Shown piece by piece: positions 24,132 through 34,600 of a DNA stretch of 48,138 nucleotides. The notes below the pieces were generated by a model. It ran no database searches. It worked only from the letters and a program-made list of their open reading frames with translations, and was not told where the DNA came from. Within the stretch, counting starts at the first letter, position 1. Each line of letters begins with the position of its first letter. The translations under genes and the position numbers were made by a program. The stretch is from a virus: the IMG/VR virus record IMGVR_UViG_3300033151_000069, positions 1 through 48,138 of that record. One strand, 5' to 3'.

Positions 24132-24779
24132 ATGAAGTTTAGTGATTTATTCAAAATGGGTTCAGGTAAACCTGCTCACACAGACATTCCAAAAGGTGGG
24201 TTAGCTATTGATGTTGAAGGCAAGAAGGCATACTCTAAAGATCAGCATGGAGTTATTTTTGCTTTAGGTGTTAGTTTACAAGAAGTTCTTGATGCTATTG
24301 GTAAGGCAGAATCTAATGTACCTATTGGTGGAATCATCCAATACTCAGGTGCACTGTCAAAGATTCCTGTTAGTTGGGCTTTGTGTAATGGTAGAAATGG
24401 GACACCTGACTTAGTGCACAAGTTTGCATTAGGTACAGATGACCAGTCTCAGATGGGACATACTGGTGGGTCTGCTGACTCAGTAGTTGTTGAACATACA
24501 CATAAAACTCAACCTCACAAACACACAGGGACTGTAAATAAAGCTGGTGCTCACAAACATAAGTATTCAGGCTGGACCACAGGTTATGGAGGTAATGTAG
24601 GCTATGATAGAGGCTCAGTAGTTCATTTGATTGACAAGGATACTACTGAGACTGGTTCACATGAACATAGTTTAACTATTGGGGATGCTACTGTAACTGT
24701 AGATAGTGCAGGTGTTACAGGTAAGAATGCAAACTTACCACCTTATGTCAAACTTGCCTACATTATGCGTAAATCGTAA
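24132..24779 (+). CDS. Tail collar / short fibre protein
   Basis: In this 215-residue protein, residues about 70-140 read V-P-I-G-G-I-I-Q-Y-S-G, W-A-L-C-N-G-R-N-G-T-P-D-L, then F-A-L-G. This is the phage tail-collar domain. Next come repeated His-x-His and His-Lys motifs (E-H-T-H-K-T-Q-P-H-K-H), which bind metal in the trimer. The end N-L-P-P-Y-V-K-L-A-Y-I-M-R is diagnostic for this family. It is probably the distal, host-binding short fibre. It is preceded by AAAGGAG. Confidence 0.9.
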   Translation: MKFSDLFKMGSGKPAHTDIPKGGLAIDVEGKKAYSKDQHGVIFALGVSLQEVLDAIGKAESNVPIGGIIQYSGALSKIPVSWALCNGRNGTPDLVHKFALGTDDQSQMGHTGGSADSVVVEHTHKTQPHKHTGTVNKAGAHKHKYSGWTTGYGGNVGYDRGSVVHLIDKDTTETGSHEHSLTIGDATVTVDSAGVTGKNANLPPYVKLAYIMRKS

Positions 24780-24913
24780 TGGAAGAGGTGGAGAAACTCA
24801 TGCAGAAGCTGTATGAGAAGGTGGAGGAGCTAGAGATTCGCTTGGAAGAAGCGGAGCAAAAGATTGAAGTACTGCAGAAGACAGACTCAGTACCAGATGG
24901 CCTAAGGAGATAA
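24779..24913 (+). CDS. 44-residue coiled-coil protein
   Basis: The start ATG shares a base with the collar gene's stop (TAATG). The protein is a single Glu/Lys/Leu heptad helix (V-E-K-L-M-Q-K-L-Y-E-K-V-E-E-L) ending in D-S-V-P-D-G-L-R-R. It fits between the collar gene and the nozzle gene with a one-base gap. Base use is G-rich compared with its neighbours (repeated GAGGTGGAG). It may be an assembly chaperone for the fibre or a coiled-coil pin; neither is demonstrated. Confidence 0.7.
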   Translation: MEEVEKLMQKLYEKVEELEIRLEEAEQKIEVLQKTDSVPDGLRR

Positions 24914-24914
24914 G

Positions 24915-26840
24915 ATGGCAACACAATCAATAGAAGTAAAAGACTTTACAGGAGGTAGGAATTTCCTCACCTCACCCTTTAATGTCTACCCTACTGAAGC
25001 AGAAATCTTTACTAATATAGCACTAGACAGTACTGGTATGAGGACAGCCAACTACATACCTGTACAGAAACTACTTCCTGCTAGAGGGAGCAATGCTTAT
25101 CAAGTAGCACCTAAGGAAGGTGAGGCATACACACTATCCCATGCAACTGAAAGTGTTACTGAGAAGGTTAGACACTTTCAAGGTTCTGAGTATATCATTA
25201 ATGCTGGAATTCCTTACAAGTTAAATGGAGCAGGCAAACTTGCATCTACAGTTGTAGCAAATACAATAGTAGGCCATGCAGTACAGACAGCACACACTGC
25301 ACCTGCTGATGGTGTAAAGATTAAGGCAGTTAATTATATCTACTATATGTCAACTTACTCTGCAGCAGGGTTTGAAAGTCCTTTAGAGGAAATAGGTCAC
25401 TCAGTAGGTCACAAGACATGGGATACTAACTTCACAGTTGAACTAGCATCTGACCAAGTCATTACACTTGACAAGTTGCCTGCTACAGGTGACTATGTGA
25501 GAATATACAGAATGGGTGATAACATTAGTCAACCAGCACTAGTATGTCAGATTGACTCAGCAGGTATCATTACTTTGCACAGAGGTCCAATTAGTTGGGA
25601 CAACACTAAGAAGGAATTAACCTTTGCATTACTAGATGACTTACTAGGTATATTTGCTAGGACATGGGGAGCAGTTTATCCTGGTGACCTTAGATACCTT
25701 GCGGCAACAAAATATGGGCTTGCTGCAGCAAAAGGTTCACAGTTGTATCTATCTATGGGTAGACCTGATGCCTGGAGTGAGTTAACTATGCTTAACTTTG
25801 GTTCAACTATTACAGGTGTAGCATCTGTATATAGAGGTATCTTAGTATTCACTGAGTCAACTTACCTATATCTAATTACAGGTGCTGACCCATTCAACTT
25901 AGATGTGAATGTAGTCTCAACTGATATAGGTTGTGCTTCAAACAGTTCTTTATCTGAGATAGGTCATAAGGCACTCATATGGGTGTACAACAGAAGGTTC
26001 TATGTCTTCTCTGGGAGTAAGGTTGAGGAGTTAGAAGCAAACACTTATGACTTTGACTTCTTTGCACGGCAGGGGTTTAGTGAAGAGGTGACTGCTGTAT
26101 CAGGGCAGAACAAGTACTTAGTAGGAGATGATAATGGCTTAGTTATGGTAGATATGAACCATAGGTATAATCCTTTCATTGATTACAACTTGATGCCTCA
26201 GTTTATTGCTAACCATAAACCTGCATATCTAAGAGATGTGTTAACTAAAGGACATAAGACAATAGGGGCTTATCACCATGATGGATCCTTCTATGTACTT
26301 CACAGAGAAGTATATGGAGATGTGGAATATGTAGACAAGTATCCTGAGACAGATGACTTTGAGATAGGTTGTTACACTTCACCCCCAACACCCGAGGACT
26401 GGGACTGTGTAACAGATACTTCAAAAGAATGTCCAGACCCATATGTGGGTCTATATGGACCAGAGACACCTATTGAACCAACAGCATGTTTTGTTGGGGC
26501 AGTAGTAGGTAGATACAACATCCACACCTTAGACATAGTGCCTGTAATGACAGATGCAGAGTATAAGAGTCCCATGTTCACTTTTGGAGATATGAATGCT
26601 CCTATTATATTCACATCTGTTGAAGTATTATTTGAAGGAGAACTAGATGTCTTTGTATACATAGATGATGTAGAGGTTAGAACTAAGGTTGAGTTTGTCA
26701 GTCAGCGAAGAGGTACTGCTAGGATAGTATTACCCTCCAAACAAGCTCAAGGTAATTTTTTACAGGTGAAGTTGAGATTTAATGGTGCTGTGTATGGTTA
26801 TAGGGTCATGGGAGATCCTCTATATTCAGCGAGTAAATAA
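24915..26840 (+). CDS. Tail nozzle protein (T7 gp12 / P22 gp10-like)
   Basis: The 641-residue protein starts with D-F-T-G-G-R-N-F and has a long beta-rich body with W/Y-containing strands, such as L-Y-L-S-M-G-R-P-D-A-W-S, S-T-Y-L-Y-L-I-T-G and V-Y-N-R-R-F-Y-V-F-S-G. This resembles the beta-propeller core of podovirus nozzle or stabilisation proteins that close the tail under the portal. The second half contains a Cys-rich loop (C-Y-T...D-W-D-C-V-T) that may be disulphide-linked. The position after the fibre genes and before the ejection genes agrees with this. No exact family is fixed. Confidence 0.72.
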   Translation: MATQSIEVKDFTGGRNFLTSPFNVYPTEAEIFTNIALDSTGMRTANYIPVQKLLPARGSNAYQVAPKEGEAYTLSHATESVTEKVRHFQGSEYIINAGIPYKLNGAGKLASTVVANTIVGHAVQTAHTAPADGVKIKAVNYIYYMSTYSAAGFESPLEEIGHSVGHKTWDTNFTVELASDQVITLDKLPATGDYVRIYRMGDNISQPALVCQIDSAGIITLHRGPISWDNTKKELTFALLDDLLGIFARTWGAVYPGDLRYLAATKYGLAAAKGSQLYLSMGRPDAWSELTMLNFGSTITGVASVYRGILVFTESTYLYLITGADPFNLDVNVVSTDIGCASNSSLSEIGHKALIWVYNRRFYVFSGSKVEELEANTYDFDFFARQGFSEEVTAVSGQNKYLVGDDNGLVMVDMNHRYNPFIDYNLMPQFIANHKPAYLRDVLTKGHKTIGAYHHDGSFYVLHREVYGDVEYVDKYPETDDFEIGCYTSPPTPEDWDCVTDTSKECPDPYVGLYGPETPIEPTACFVGAVVGRYNIHTLDIVPVMTDAEYKSPMFTFGDMNAPIIFTSVEVLFEGELDVFVYIDDVEVRTKVEFVSQRRGTARIVLPSKQAQGNFLQVKLRFNGAVYGYRVMGDPLYSASK

Positions 26841-26866
26841 TTAATAATGAATAATAACATTAGACA

Positions 26867-26895
26867 TTGACATTTAAGGTCAATTATGTTATAAT
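26867..26895 (+). promoter_or_regulatory. Perfect sigma-70 promoter inside the virion module
   Basis: TTGACA (26867-26872) is followed by 17 bases and TATAAT (26890-26895), with an extended TGT. It drives the ejection-protein genes starting at 26926, 31 bases downstream. It is the only clear consensus promoter inside the plus-strand module. Confidence 0.9.
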
Positions 26896-26925
26896 GAAAT
26901 AAATAGTATTCATAAAGGAGATAAT

Positions 26926-27741
26926 ATGTGGATGTTAGCTGGTATGGCAATAGCTGGGGCAGTAAAGGGCATGGCAGGTGACAAAGATGCCAACAACCAA
27001 ACTGAAGGTAACTACACTTCTGACAAGAATCAGGCTTATGCAGATTACACTGCTAACCGAAACAGAAGTAATGAGTACAGAGCTGGAGTTACTAACAACA
27101 GAGAAGACTCACAGTGGGAAGCAGACAATGCCAATGCAGTATCTAGAGGGCATGCAAACCAAGGTATGTGGGGAAGTAAGTATCAGGTCAAACAACTACA
27201 AAGTACTTATGATAATCTCATAGGTGAGTTTGGTGACATGGCTGACAACATAAAAGGACACTTTGAATCCTTATCTCCTAGTTCAGTCAAGGCACAAAAC
27301 AATGAGCAGTTTAACTTAGCCTATCAAAATGAGATTGAAGCTATCACACAAGACCTTGGCGCACAGGGTATTAATCCTGGATCTGGTTTAGCTATGGCAA
27401 TGAAAGGTATGGCACGAAATAAGTCAGAGACTGGTAAGGTCATGGCTAATAGAAATGTTGAAACTGAAGTAGCTCAAGCTAAATTAGGCTTCATGGATTA
27501 TGGGACTAATAGTCCACTCTTCCAAGGCAGGCCAGTTGACTTTGACGAAGGAATGTTAACTGATAAACAGACAGGACATTTTGCTCCAAATAATCCTAAT
27601 CAGATTAATGATGTTAATGCAGAAGGTTGGGACACAGAGATGGCCTATGTAGGCAAAGGACCTAAGCAGTCAGGTGGTGCCTTCATGGGTGCTATTGGTG
27701 GTGTTGCTGGTGGCCTTGGCAGTGTATTTGGAGGAGACTAA
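26926..27741 (+). CDS. Internal virion / ejection protein, small
   Basis: The 271-residue protein starts with a short hydrophobic helix (M-L-A-G-M-A-I-A-G-A-V-K-G-M) and ends with a Gly-rich hydrophobic tail (F-M-G-A-I-G-G-V-A-G-G-L-G-S-V-F). Between them it is Gln/Asn/Ala-rich and helical. The size, hydrophobic ends and position before a peptidase-bearing protein match T7 gp14-like proteins that form the outer-membrane pore during ejection. It has its own consensus promoter and AAAGGAG ribosome site. Confidence 0.75.
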   Translation: MWMLAGMAIAGAVKGMAGDKDANNQTEGNYTSDKNQAYADYTANRNRSNEYRAGVTNNREDSQWEADNANAVSRGHANQGMWGSKYQVKQLQSTYDNLIGEFGDMADNIKGHFESLSPSSVKAQNNEQFNLAYQNEIEAITQDLGAQGINPGSGLAMAMKGMARNKSETGKVMANRNVETEVAQAKLGFMDYGTNSPLFQGRPVDFDEGMLTDKQTGHFAPNNPNQINDVNAEGWDTEMAYVGKGPKQSGGAFMGAIGGVAGGLGSVFGGD

Positions 27742-27742
27742 G

Positions 27743-29833
27743 ATGGCAGGATTATACGAAATATTTGGTGATAGTTATGAGATGGGTAAGGACATGAATG
27801 CCTCAGCAAAGAAACAGGAAGTATGGGAAAACAATGCTCCTGCTAGAGAATTGCAGAAGGAACAAGATCAACTTGGTTTAGATGTTCAGAAAGCAGGTGA
27901 CTCAGTATATGGTGGCAGAGTAAAGAGAGCCCAACAGTTAGCTCAAGAAGCCAAGTATGTAAAACAACTAGACATTCAAACTAAAGAGTCACAGAATGCC
28001 TACAGAAATGCTCAGGCGGCAAAGATGAGTTCAACAGCATTTGATGACTCATTTGGGCTATATGCAAATGATGGAAGGCAAGAACACTTACCTAAAATGG
28101 CAGAGGCATCTGGAGGTACCCAAAATCCAGATGGATCATTCCAAATGGGACCCAGAAGTTACACTCCTCTTAACCAGAATGACTTTACAGCAGATGACAA
28201 AGAGAAGTGGCAAGTACTTCAAGACAAACTCCAAGACCAAATTGACTCAGGTGAAATTGAGGTAGTAGACACTGCAGAAGGTACTCGCTATAAGATTAGA
28301 GAGTCAGGTCAGATGTTTAATCCAGAGTTAGCTATGAGACGGGATGATGGTGAAGTTACAACTGTCTTAGACCCAGGTGTTGCATTAGGTACAGCTAAGC
28401 GTAAGTCAAGCTACCTAAAGAACACCCAGCCTAAGAAGTATGAGAAACTAGATCCAGAAGCAAGTTCTGCTGCAAGCCCACTCCTTGAAAAACATGGACT
28501 GAGAATTACATCAGGCTTTAGAAGTCCTGAGCATAACAAATCAGTAGGTGGAGCTAAGAACAGTAAGCACATGGAAGGTCATGCTATGGATGTCCACTGG
28601 AAAGGTAAAACTACAGCAGAGAAGTCAGCAATTATCAAAGACTTCAAAGAGGCTGGGTTTACTGGTTTTGGTGTAGGGGAAAACACACTTCATGTTGATA
28701 GACGGAAGAAAGGTGCTTCATGGTCCTACATAGGTGGTACTAGTACTGGTGGGGGTAAGATGCCACCATGGGCAAGAGACTCAATCAGTGGGACAACTGC
28801 AACCTCAGGTACAGGTGAGTTTGCACAACACAGAGATAAAGAATTAGACTTCTATGAGAAAGCAAGAGAGGTCAAAGCATTAACTGCTGACCAGAAAGAG
28901 TATGCTTCAACACTAAAGATGAATCCACAGTTCATGCTTGACAATAACATCATGTCCTTCCAGGATTATGATAAGCATAAGAAACTTGAGAAGTCAAGAG
29001 ATGATGCCTTGGTTAAGAAGATGAAGTCTGACACGGCAATTGAAAAGGTTGCTAGTTATCAGGACTACATTAATGACCCAGAGGTTAGTTATGAGACTAA
29101 GTCAGCTAGGTTAGCTAAGACATCAACTGCTGAGTTAATGCAACTTGAGAAGTCAGCAAAAGATGCTGGGTCATATGATCCTGCTGTAGTTAAAGAGATG
29201 AAGGTAGAGGTTAGCAACATACAAGAGTTTGCTCCACACCTAAATGAGATTGCTAAGTTGTACTCAGATCCTGATGTAATGTCAGAGATGGCAAGCCCAA
29301 CTGGGTTCTTAGCAAATGCTTTCAATACATTTAAAGGTGCTAAAGATGAGAAGGACTTAGTTAAACTAATGAAGACTCAGATGGCACAATCTGCAAAAGG
29401 TACTGCTGCAGCTAAGATCTTGAAAGCAATGTCAGGTGCATCTGCTACTGATGATGAATTTGCAAGAACATTATTCAATGCTTTTGGTAAGACAGGTTTT
29501 GATAAGGATGTCCTTATTGCTACTGTGTTCCAAGGATTGAAAGGTAGTCAAATGTCACTAGAGAGTACATTGACAACCTCAGTGAACAATGGTGGTTACC
29601 AGAATGCTAGAAGTGCATCTAGGTTACATACTAAGATTGGTGCCTTCTTGAAGAGCCCACACTTCAAAGGTGTAAATGAAGCTGTAAGTACTCCTGAGAG
29701 TAAGCCTGCAAAAGGTGAGATGTCCAGAGAAGATAAGGCTGAGAGATTAAAAACACTCTTAGGTATTCAGAAGAGGGCTAGGGAAGCAGGAATTACTACA
29801 TCAGAACAAGCTAAGTTGGAAGGATTTAAGTAA
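27743..29833 (+). CDS. Ejection protein with embedded peptidase M15 domain
   Basis: This is 696 residues from the ATG at 27743, preceded by GGAGGAGACTAAG. An upstream frame extension has no such site. Residues about 252-330 form a D,D-/L,D-carboxypeptidase (M15) domain: R-I-T-S-G-F-R-S, then S-K-H-M-E-G-H-A-M-D-V with the zinc His and Asp, and a closing L-H-V-D. These residues bind zinc and cut peptidoglycan stem peptides. The rest is alpha-helical with Lys/Glu coiled coils. The protein is probably injected and opens the cell wall, like the lytic transglycosylase domain of T7 gp16 but with a different chemistry. The fusion is of interest because no separate lysin is seen. Confidence 0.85.
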   Translation: MAGLYEIFGDSYEMGKDMNASAKKQEVWENNAPARELQKEQDQLGLDVQKAGDSVYGGRVKRAQQLAQEAKYVKQLDIQTKESQNAYRNAQAAKMSSTAFDDSFGLYANDGRQEHLPKMAEASGGTQNPDGSFQMGPRSYTPLNQNDFTADDKEKWQVLQDKLQDQIDSGEIEVVDTAEGTRYKIRESGQMFNPELAMRRDDGEVTTVLDPGVALGTAKRKSSYLKNTQPKKYEKLDPEASSAASPLLEKHGLRITSGFRSPEHNKSVGGAKNSKHMEGHAMDVHWKGKTTAEKSAIIKDFKEAGFTGFGVGENTLHVDRRKKGASWSYIGGTSTGGGKMPPWARDSISGTTATSGTGEFAQHRDKELDFYEKAREVKALTADQKEYASTLKMNPQFMLDNNIMSFQDYDKHKKLEKSRDDALVKKMKSDTAIEKVASYQDYINDPEVSYETKSARLAKTSTAELMQLEKSAKDAGSYDPAVVKEMKVEVSNIQEFAPHLNEIAKLYSDPDVMSEMASPTGFLANAFNTFKGAKDEKDLVKLMKTQMAQSAKGTAAAKILKAMSGASATDDEFARTLFNAFGKTGFDKDVLIATVFQGLKGSQMSLESTLTTSVNNGGYQNARSASRLHTKIGAFLKSPHFKGVNEAVSTPESKPAKGEMSREDKAERLKTLLGIQKRAREAGITTSEQAKLEGFK

Positions 29834-31647
29834 TGAATACAGATTTACATACTATTAGAGAAAGTTTCAAACTAGGTTACAATGCCTATGAGCAGAGTTA
29901 CAAGGAGTATGATGAAGTCAAGAATATGTATGATGGGGCAATGTATAACAGGTCCCAACTAGCCATATTACTTGAAAGAGGTCAACCCGCAGAGTACTTC
30001 AATGTCATCCAGATGTTCTCACGCTCACTTCAAGGGTACTTTAGTTCTGTGGTTAACACTATGCAGGCTAAAGCATTGGAGCAAGGTGATGTGCTCAAAG
30101 CAAATGCTATTAACCTTGCACTAGAGTACACCTTAAGAATAAACCTTTGGGATGTAGCTAAGGATGATTTACAACAGCATGCTTTCCTTGCAGGCCTTAT
30201 GGGTACATACTACAAGATTAAAGAGGTAGGTGTTGATGACTTTAACAGAGTAAAGAATGAGATTATAATGGAAATCATTGAACCTTATGAGTTTGTTCTT
30301 GACCCTAAGTCACATAAAGCTGACTACTCCGATGCTAGATTTATTCACAGATTTAGATGGGTTAGTAAAGAGGAAGCTAAGAAGTTATTTCCAAGAACTT
30401 GGAAGAAACTAGAGTCTACTGTAAACACTGCTGAGGTTGAGACAGCAAGCATAGGTTACACTTATGGAGATGGCTTCAATGACAGATGGCAGATGTTTGA
30501 AGAGTACCTAATAGTCCACACAGGTGTTGTAGACAATAAAGGTCAGAGTTGGGAAGTATGGTGGTCAGGAACTAATGAACTTAAAAGACAAAAACTTGCC
30601 TTTGAAGAGTTAAGATTCCCATACAGAATTGTAAAACTACACAGTGGTAAGAAACCTGACTTCCATGGTATCTTTAGAGATGTAGTTGAGAGTCAGAAAG
30701 CAATCAACCAAGCAGTGCTACAGATACAACAACTTGCTAATGGAACTAAACTGTTAGTTGAAAACCAAGCAGTTGATGATATAGATGAGTTTGAGGTTGC
30801 ATGGGCTAGAGTGAACTCAGTACTAGGTGTAAATAGGATTGTAGGTATTAAAGAGATTGATGTATCAAAAGACATTGCTAACCAATACTTAATCATTGAG
30901 AAGGCACTAGAGAGAATCCAGAAGGTACTACATATTAATGATAGTTTCTTAGGTCAAGCATTCGCTAGTGACAGTGGTAAGAAGGTTGCATTACAAAAGA
31001 ATTCATCTATGATGGCACTTAGATACTTGACAACCAAACTTGATGTTCTTTATAGATCAGTAGCACTAGATGTTATTACACTACAGAGACAGTACATGAC
31101 TGCACAGTTTGAAGTTGACCAGACAGATGACATGACACAAAAGGTGAATTGGACTAAGTTGAATACACCTGTTATGTTACCTCAACCTGATGGATCACAA
31201 GTTCCTGCTTCTGAAGTTAAGATGGGTAAAGATGGGCCTGAGAGAGAGTTAGTGAATGATCCTGACTACTCACTCATCTTTGATAGAATGGATATTAAGA
31301 TAGAAAGTGTTGCATATGAGGAAGCATCTGATGCTGATAAACTTATGATACAAGAGACACTTAATAGTCCTGCAGGCCAGATGTTAGGTAAAGCACAACC
31401 TGGGTATTACTTCATGATTGCCAGTCTGTTAGCTAAGCAAACTAAGACAGTTCACTCAGCAGAGATTGCAGCAATCTTTAGACATGCTGGAATTGCCTTA
31501 GGTTCAGCACCTACAATGGATCCAAGAGTACTTGACCAGATGCAAGGTGGAGGGCAAGGTGCAGAAGCACCACAACCTAATGCAACATCAGGTGCAGGTG
31601 CAACTGCCTCAGCAATGGGTGTAGATACTAATAGTAACAATATGTAA
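29833..31647 (+). CDS. Portal protein
   Basis: The 604-residue protein has the layout of a podovirus portal. It is helical at the start (Y-N-A-Y-E-Q-S-Y-K-E-Y-D-E-V-K-N-M-Y-D-G-A-M-Y-N), followed by a crown-type region with V-L-D-P-K-S-H and the mixed wing (R-W-V-S-K-E-E-A-K-K-L-F-P). A long helix follows at about 350-400, and the tail is Pro/Gly/Ala/Gln-rich and disordered. Its start shares a base with the peptidase gene's stop. The gene lies at the far end of the virion module, about 17 kb from terL; in most phages these two are neighbours. Confidence 0.82.
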   Translation: MNTDLHTIRESFKLGYNAYEQSYKEYDEVKNMYDGAMYNRSQLAILLERGQPAEYFNVIQMFSRSLQGYFSSVVNTMQAKALEQGDVLKANAINLALEYTLRINLWDVAKDDLQQHAFLAGLMGTYYKIKEVGVDDFNRVKNEIIMEIIEPYEFVLDPKSHKADYSDARFIHRFRWVSKEEAKKLFPRTWKKLESTVNTAEVETASIGYTYGDGFNDRWQMFEEYLIVHTGVVDNKGQSWEVWWSGTNELKRQKLAFEELRFPYRIVKLHSGKKPDFHGIFRDVVESQKAINQAVLQIQQLANGTKLLVENQAVDDIDEFEVAWARVNSVLGVNRIVGIKEIDVSKDIANQYLIIEKALERIQKVLHINDSFLGQAFASDSGKKVALQKNSSMMALRYLTTKLDVLYRSVALDVITLQRQYMTAQFEVDQTDDMTQKVNWTKLNTPVMLPQPDGSQVPASEVKMGKDGPERELVNDPDYSLIFDRMDIKIESVAYEEASDADKLMIQETLNSPAGQMLGKAQPGYYFMIASLLAKQTKTVHSAEIAAIFRHAGIALGSAPTMDPRVLDQMQGGGQGAEAPQPNATSGAGATASAMGVDTNSNNM

Positions 31648-31656
31648 GGAGAAGTG

Positions 31657-34600
31657 ATGAATGGTATAGATCCAGCAGGTGACATAGATGAGAATGTTAA
31701 AAGAGTTGAAGCAGAGGCAGATGCTGTTTTAAAGGAACAGCAACCTTATACACCTGAACCTCAAACTCTTAAGATGCAACCTGGAACAGTTATGAGTCCA
31801 GGTGAGATGATGGCACCAGCAGATGCAGATCCCTTAGATGCAGAGATAAGTGAGTTAGACTTAGGGTCTGGGGGAGAGGTTAAACCTCCTGAAAGTTCAG
31901 ATCCCTTGGATGCTGAGATATCTAAGTTAGACTTAGGTTCTGACCTTGGTGTTCCTGCTCCTACAAGTGGAGGTAACATCCCTGAGCCTAGTGCAGAACA
32001 GAAGGCATATAATGCTATGCCACTTTATGAGAAAGTCACTAGCAACACAACTAACCTACTTAAAGCTAATGTTGGTAGATTTGGAGCTTTAGTTAATGCA
32101 GGTGGAGCAAACTTAAATGAGGTTTTTAATGTAGACAGTGAACTCTACAGAGAGAACCAAACTTTCTGGAAAGGTCTGTCTGACCAAGCAATTAAAGAAC
32201 TTGAACCTGCTTATGGAGATAAGAAAGGTTGGAAGATGACTGTAGCTAAGGAGTTTGCTAACCCTTTAAACTACTTACTTCTAAGCAGTGTAACCTCAAT
32301 GTCAGGTGTAGTTGGTACAGATGTATCAGCAGAGAATGCTGTAGGTGAGAATGCAGGTGAAGGTGTTGACCAGTCAGATACTAACTCAGTGGCCTTAGGC
32401 ATGGGTGCAGGTATTATCATTGGAAAACTAATAGAACCTACAGTACGGATCATGGGTGAAGCAAGTACAGGTGTCCTAGATATGTGGAGACTAAGAGGTT
32501 TACCTGATAATGTTAAGCAAGTTCTTAAAGAGGGAACTCCTGAGGACCTGACTAAACTACTTACAGACATGAAACTTTCAGAGGACTTAGGTGCAGGCTT
32601 CCTACCTATGGGTGGAAAGGCTAGTGCAACAACCAACATCTTTGAGGCTAATAGAGCTCATGGATTAGGTGGTGTAGTAGATAGAGTTGAGAGGGAAGCA
32701 GTTAAACTTGCAGATGACATACTCAACAGAGGTGATCCATTAGAAGTTGCAGCAGAGACAGTATACACTGCTGCAAAGGCTAAAGAAAAGACATTGCAGG
32801 ATCCTATGAAGGAAGCATACAATAACAGTATTCACAAGGCTTCTGTGGAACCTCAGTATGACATGAAGGAAGTTAACCAAGGCATCATAGATGTGCTTAG
32901 AGATGAAGGTGCTCCTGATCCAGTTATTAGTCATGTTATGAAACAACTCTACTCTAAGGGTAGACACCTAACACCTGATGAAAAGGCTGCAACTAAAGAG
33001 TTAGGTAACCTCCAAGCACAGTTAGCTCAAGCAGAGAAGAAGGTAGGTGGGAACAAGACAGCAAGACCTGGATTGAAGAAGCGTATTGCTATTCAGCAAA
33101 AGAGACTTGAAGAACTTAAAGAAGCAGGTAAGAAGACAACCTCTGCTTGGGACACAGGTAAATTGCAACTAAAAGAACTTGAGGATCAGTATATCCTAGG
33201 TGGGTCAACTAATCAACAACTAGGTGGAAAGATCACTCAGTTAAAGAACAAGTTGGGTAACCTCAAAAGTCAAATGCCTGAAACATCTGACCTGTTCTCT
33301 GAGCGTGAATTAATCAACTCTGTTAGAGGTATCACTCATAAGATGACTACTGCAGGTGGTGACATTAGTATTGGTGATGATGTAGCACAGTTCTGGATGG
33401 CTAAAGCTAAAAGACAACTGGGTGATGCAGTAGGACCTATGTTCAAAGAGAATGGGTCTGAGATCTTCACTGAGTTTAGTAGAGCAAATGGGTTAGCTAA
33501 GAAATACTATGACTATGCTAATGGTATGAAGGAGATGCAACAGTTACTAACCAAGGGTGAAGTATTGCCTGAAGAAGTGTTAACTAACTTGTTGCAGAAC
33601 CCTGTCAGACTCAGACAAGCAATTAATCTTATAGATGATCCTGAGGTGGGTGGTGACTTAGCTAGGCAGATGGTGTCAAACCTAACAAGTCCCACAAGTC
33701 AGATAGGTGTAGGTTTAGAAAAGTTAGACATGAAGGCAACTTCAAAGAAACTGAACTCAATCTTCAATGATAAAGGCAATGTAGCCTTCTTGAAGAAGCA
33801 TCTACCTGCTGGGGAGTTCAGACAAGTCAACTCTCTTAAAGATGTTATTAGTGATTTCACTAAGATGACTGATGCACTTCCACCAGAACAAGGTATAGGT
33901 GAGTATTTAACAGGTGCTGGTGGTATCACCACAACTGTTGGTAGATTCATGAAGGTAGCTTATGATGGTGTGGGTTACATGAAGAACTCCTTGTTAGAAA
34001 CTGTAGGCAGACAAGCAGGCAAGTCTAGAGTTATACCTCATAGGGAGACATCTTTTACTAACACTACTCAGATGAAGCAAGCAATGAACTTAGTGACTAA
34101 GAAACTTAGAAATGCTGGCCCAGATGCTCCTGAAGGCTTTAAACTACCTGACTTAACTAGAGGTGAAAGAAAGGTAGTGAACAAGGCTATTGAGTCAATG
34201 GCAAAGTGGAAGGTTACAAGCAGAAACAGACCGGGTTTCATTAAAGGCCAGGCTGTTACTACAACTGTAGGTGCAGGAACTGGTGCTGTAATTGGTGCCT
34301 CAGAAGCACCTGAAGGCCACAAACTAGAAGGTGCAACTGCAGGAGCATTAGTAGGTGCAGGTTTAGGTATGGCAGCAGGTAAAGGTATGAAAGGTTATGA
34401 ACCAGGAAAGTCAAATATTCTAGGTGGTGAAGGTCTAGCTGTTAGAATGGGTAAAGGTGCAGAGTACAAGCAAGCAGTATCAGAGATGCAGGAAGGTAAA
34501 CTGTCCAAGCATGACATTTATGGCAACACAGGTATGGTAGTTCACAAAGGTGAAGTTCACATGCCAGTTAAACATTTCTGGAACAGAATAACAGCTAAGA

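Noticed and set aside
32271-32639. 122-codon minus-strand open frame inside the giant internal protein gene
   Set aside because: It is antisense to a gene with continuous protein-like sequence; Ser/Pro-rich shadow composition.
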